A stretch of 64,000 nucleotides of DNA from Shewanella glacialipiscicola. GTDB taxonomy: Bacteria; Pseudomonadota; Gammaproteobacteria; Enterobacterales; Shewanellaceae. Positions 63,900 through 64,000 of this stretch are shown here, piece by piece. A program made the translations under genes and the position numbers. The stretch is taken from assembly GCF_023283485.1 (NCBI RefSeq), contig NZ_JAKILU010000003.1:1-64000 (forward strand). The letters are read 5' to 3'. A model generated the notes under the pieces. It searched no databases. It was not told the DNA's origin and was given only the letters and a program-made list of their open reading frames with translations. Positions within the stretch are counted from its first letter, which is position 1. The number at the start of each line of letters is the position of its first letter.

Positions 63900-64000
63900 A
63901 TGAAAGATACAAGAAATGTAGCAGCAGTCGCTGCAAGTAAAGATGATGTAGTATTACAATGGGTTACCTTTAAGTTAGATCATGAGACTTACGGTATCAA
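63900..64000 (+). CDS. cheW: Chemotaxis coupling protein CheW (5' part, cut by window edge)
   Basis: An ATG at 63900, preceded by GAGGT, opens a frame of 33 codons that runs off the right edge. It reads MKDTRNVAAVAASKDDVVLQ then WVTFKLDHETYGI, the normal start of CheW, whose first beta-strand (QWVTFKLDHETYGI) is diagnostic. CheW links receptors to CheA. It follows parP by 7 nt, completing the CheY-Z-A-B-ParC-ParP-W order. Confidence 0.9.
   Translation, partial: MKDTRNVAAVAASKDDVVLQWVTFKLDHETYGI

Overview
The window looks like chromosome of a marine or aquatic gammaproteobacterium of the Shewanella type. The case rests on gene order and proteins: a complete single polar flagellum cluster (flgT/flgOP, flgNMA, cheVR, flgB-L, two flagellins, flaG-fliD-fliS, flrABC, fliE-R, flhB, flhAFG-fliA, cheYZAB, parC-parP, cheW) with the Vibrio/Shewanella-style FlrA/FlrBC regulators and H-ring/outer-membrane proteins FlgO, FlgP and FlgT. 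I did not identify a species; nothing here was checked against a database.

Layout. 1-405 is the 5' part of an IS630-type transposase that runs off the left edge. 846-2849 is a stand-alone chemoreceptor. 3133-8098 is a MexJK/MexL-like efflux unit: an RND permease and its lipoprotein adaptor on the minus strand, with a divergent TetR regulator and two tandem palindromes between them. 8221-10454 holds three accessory genes (DUF6268-like outer-membrane protein, chalcone-isomerase-like periplasmic protein, DUF2947-like protein), followed by tRNA-Arg(CCT) at 10695-10770.

From 10826 to the right edge everything is motility and chemotaxis. flgT, flgN, flgM and flgA read leftwards; flgOP, cheVR and the rest read rightwards. 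The order is rod/hook/ring genes (17.2-28.1 kb), filament genes (28.3-34.1 kb), regulators flrA and flrBC (34.4-38.4 kb), basal body, C-ring and export apparatus (38.6-51.7 kb), then flhA, the polar-placement genes flhF/flhG, sigma-28 and the chemotaxis genes (51.9-64 kb). cheW is cut by the right edge.

Promoter motifs read by eye fit a flagellar hierarchy. Sigma-54 sites (GG-N10-GC) lie in front of flgT, flgA, flgB, flgF, flrBC, fliE, fliK and flhA, with a weak one before the first flagellin. Sigma-28 sites (TAAA-N15-GCCGATAA type) lie in front of flgO, flgM and the second flagellin. The expected logic is FlrA/sigma-54 to flrBC, FlrBC/sigma-54 to hook, basal body and first flagellin, then FliA/sigma-28 to flgM, flgO and the second flagellin. 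No CRISPR array, prophage or defence island was seen. The most interesting points are regulatory architecture (paired promoters, a promoter buried in a terminator-like hairpin), a threefold repeat in CheA, the tandem TetR-type operators, and a conserved-looking uncharacterised membrane protein between cheB and parC.
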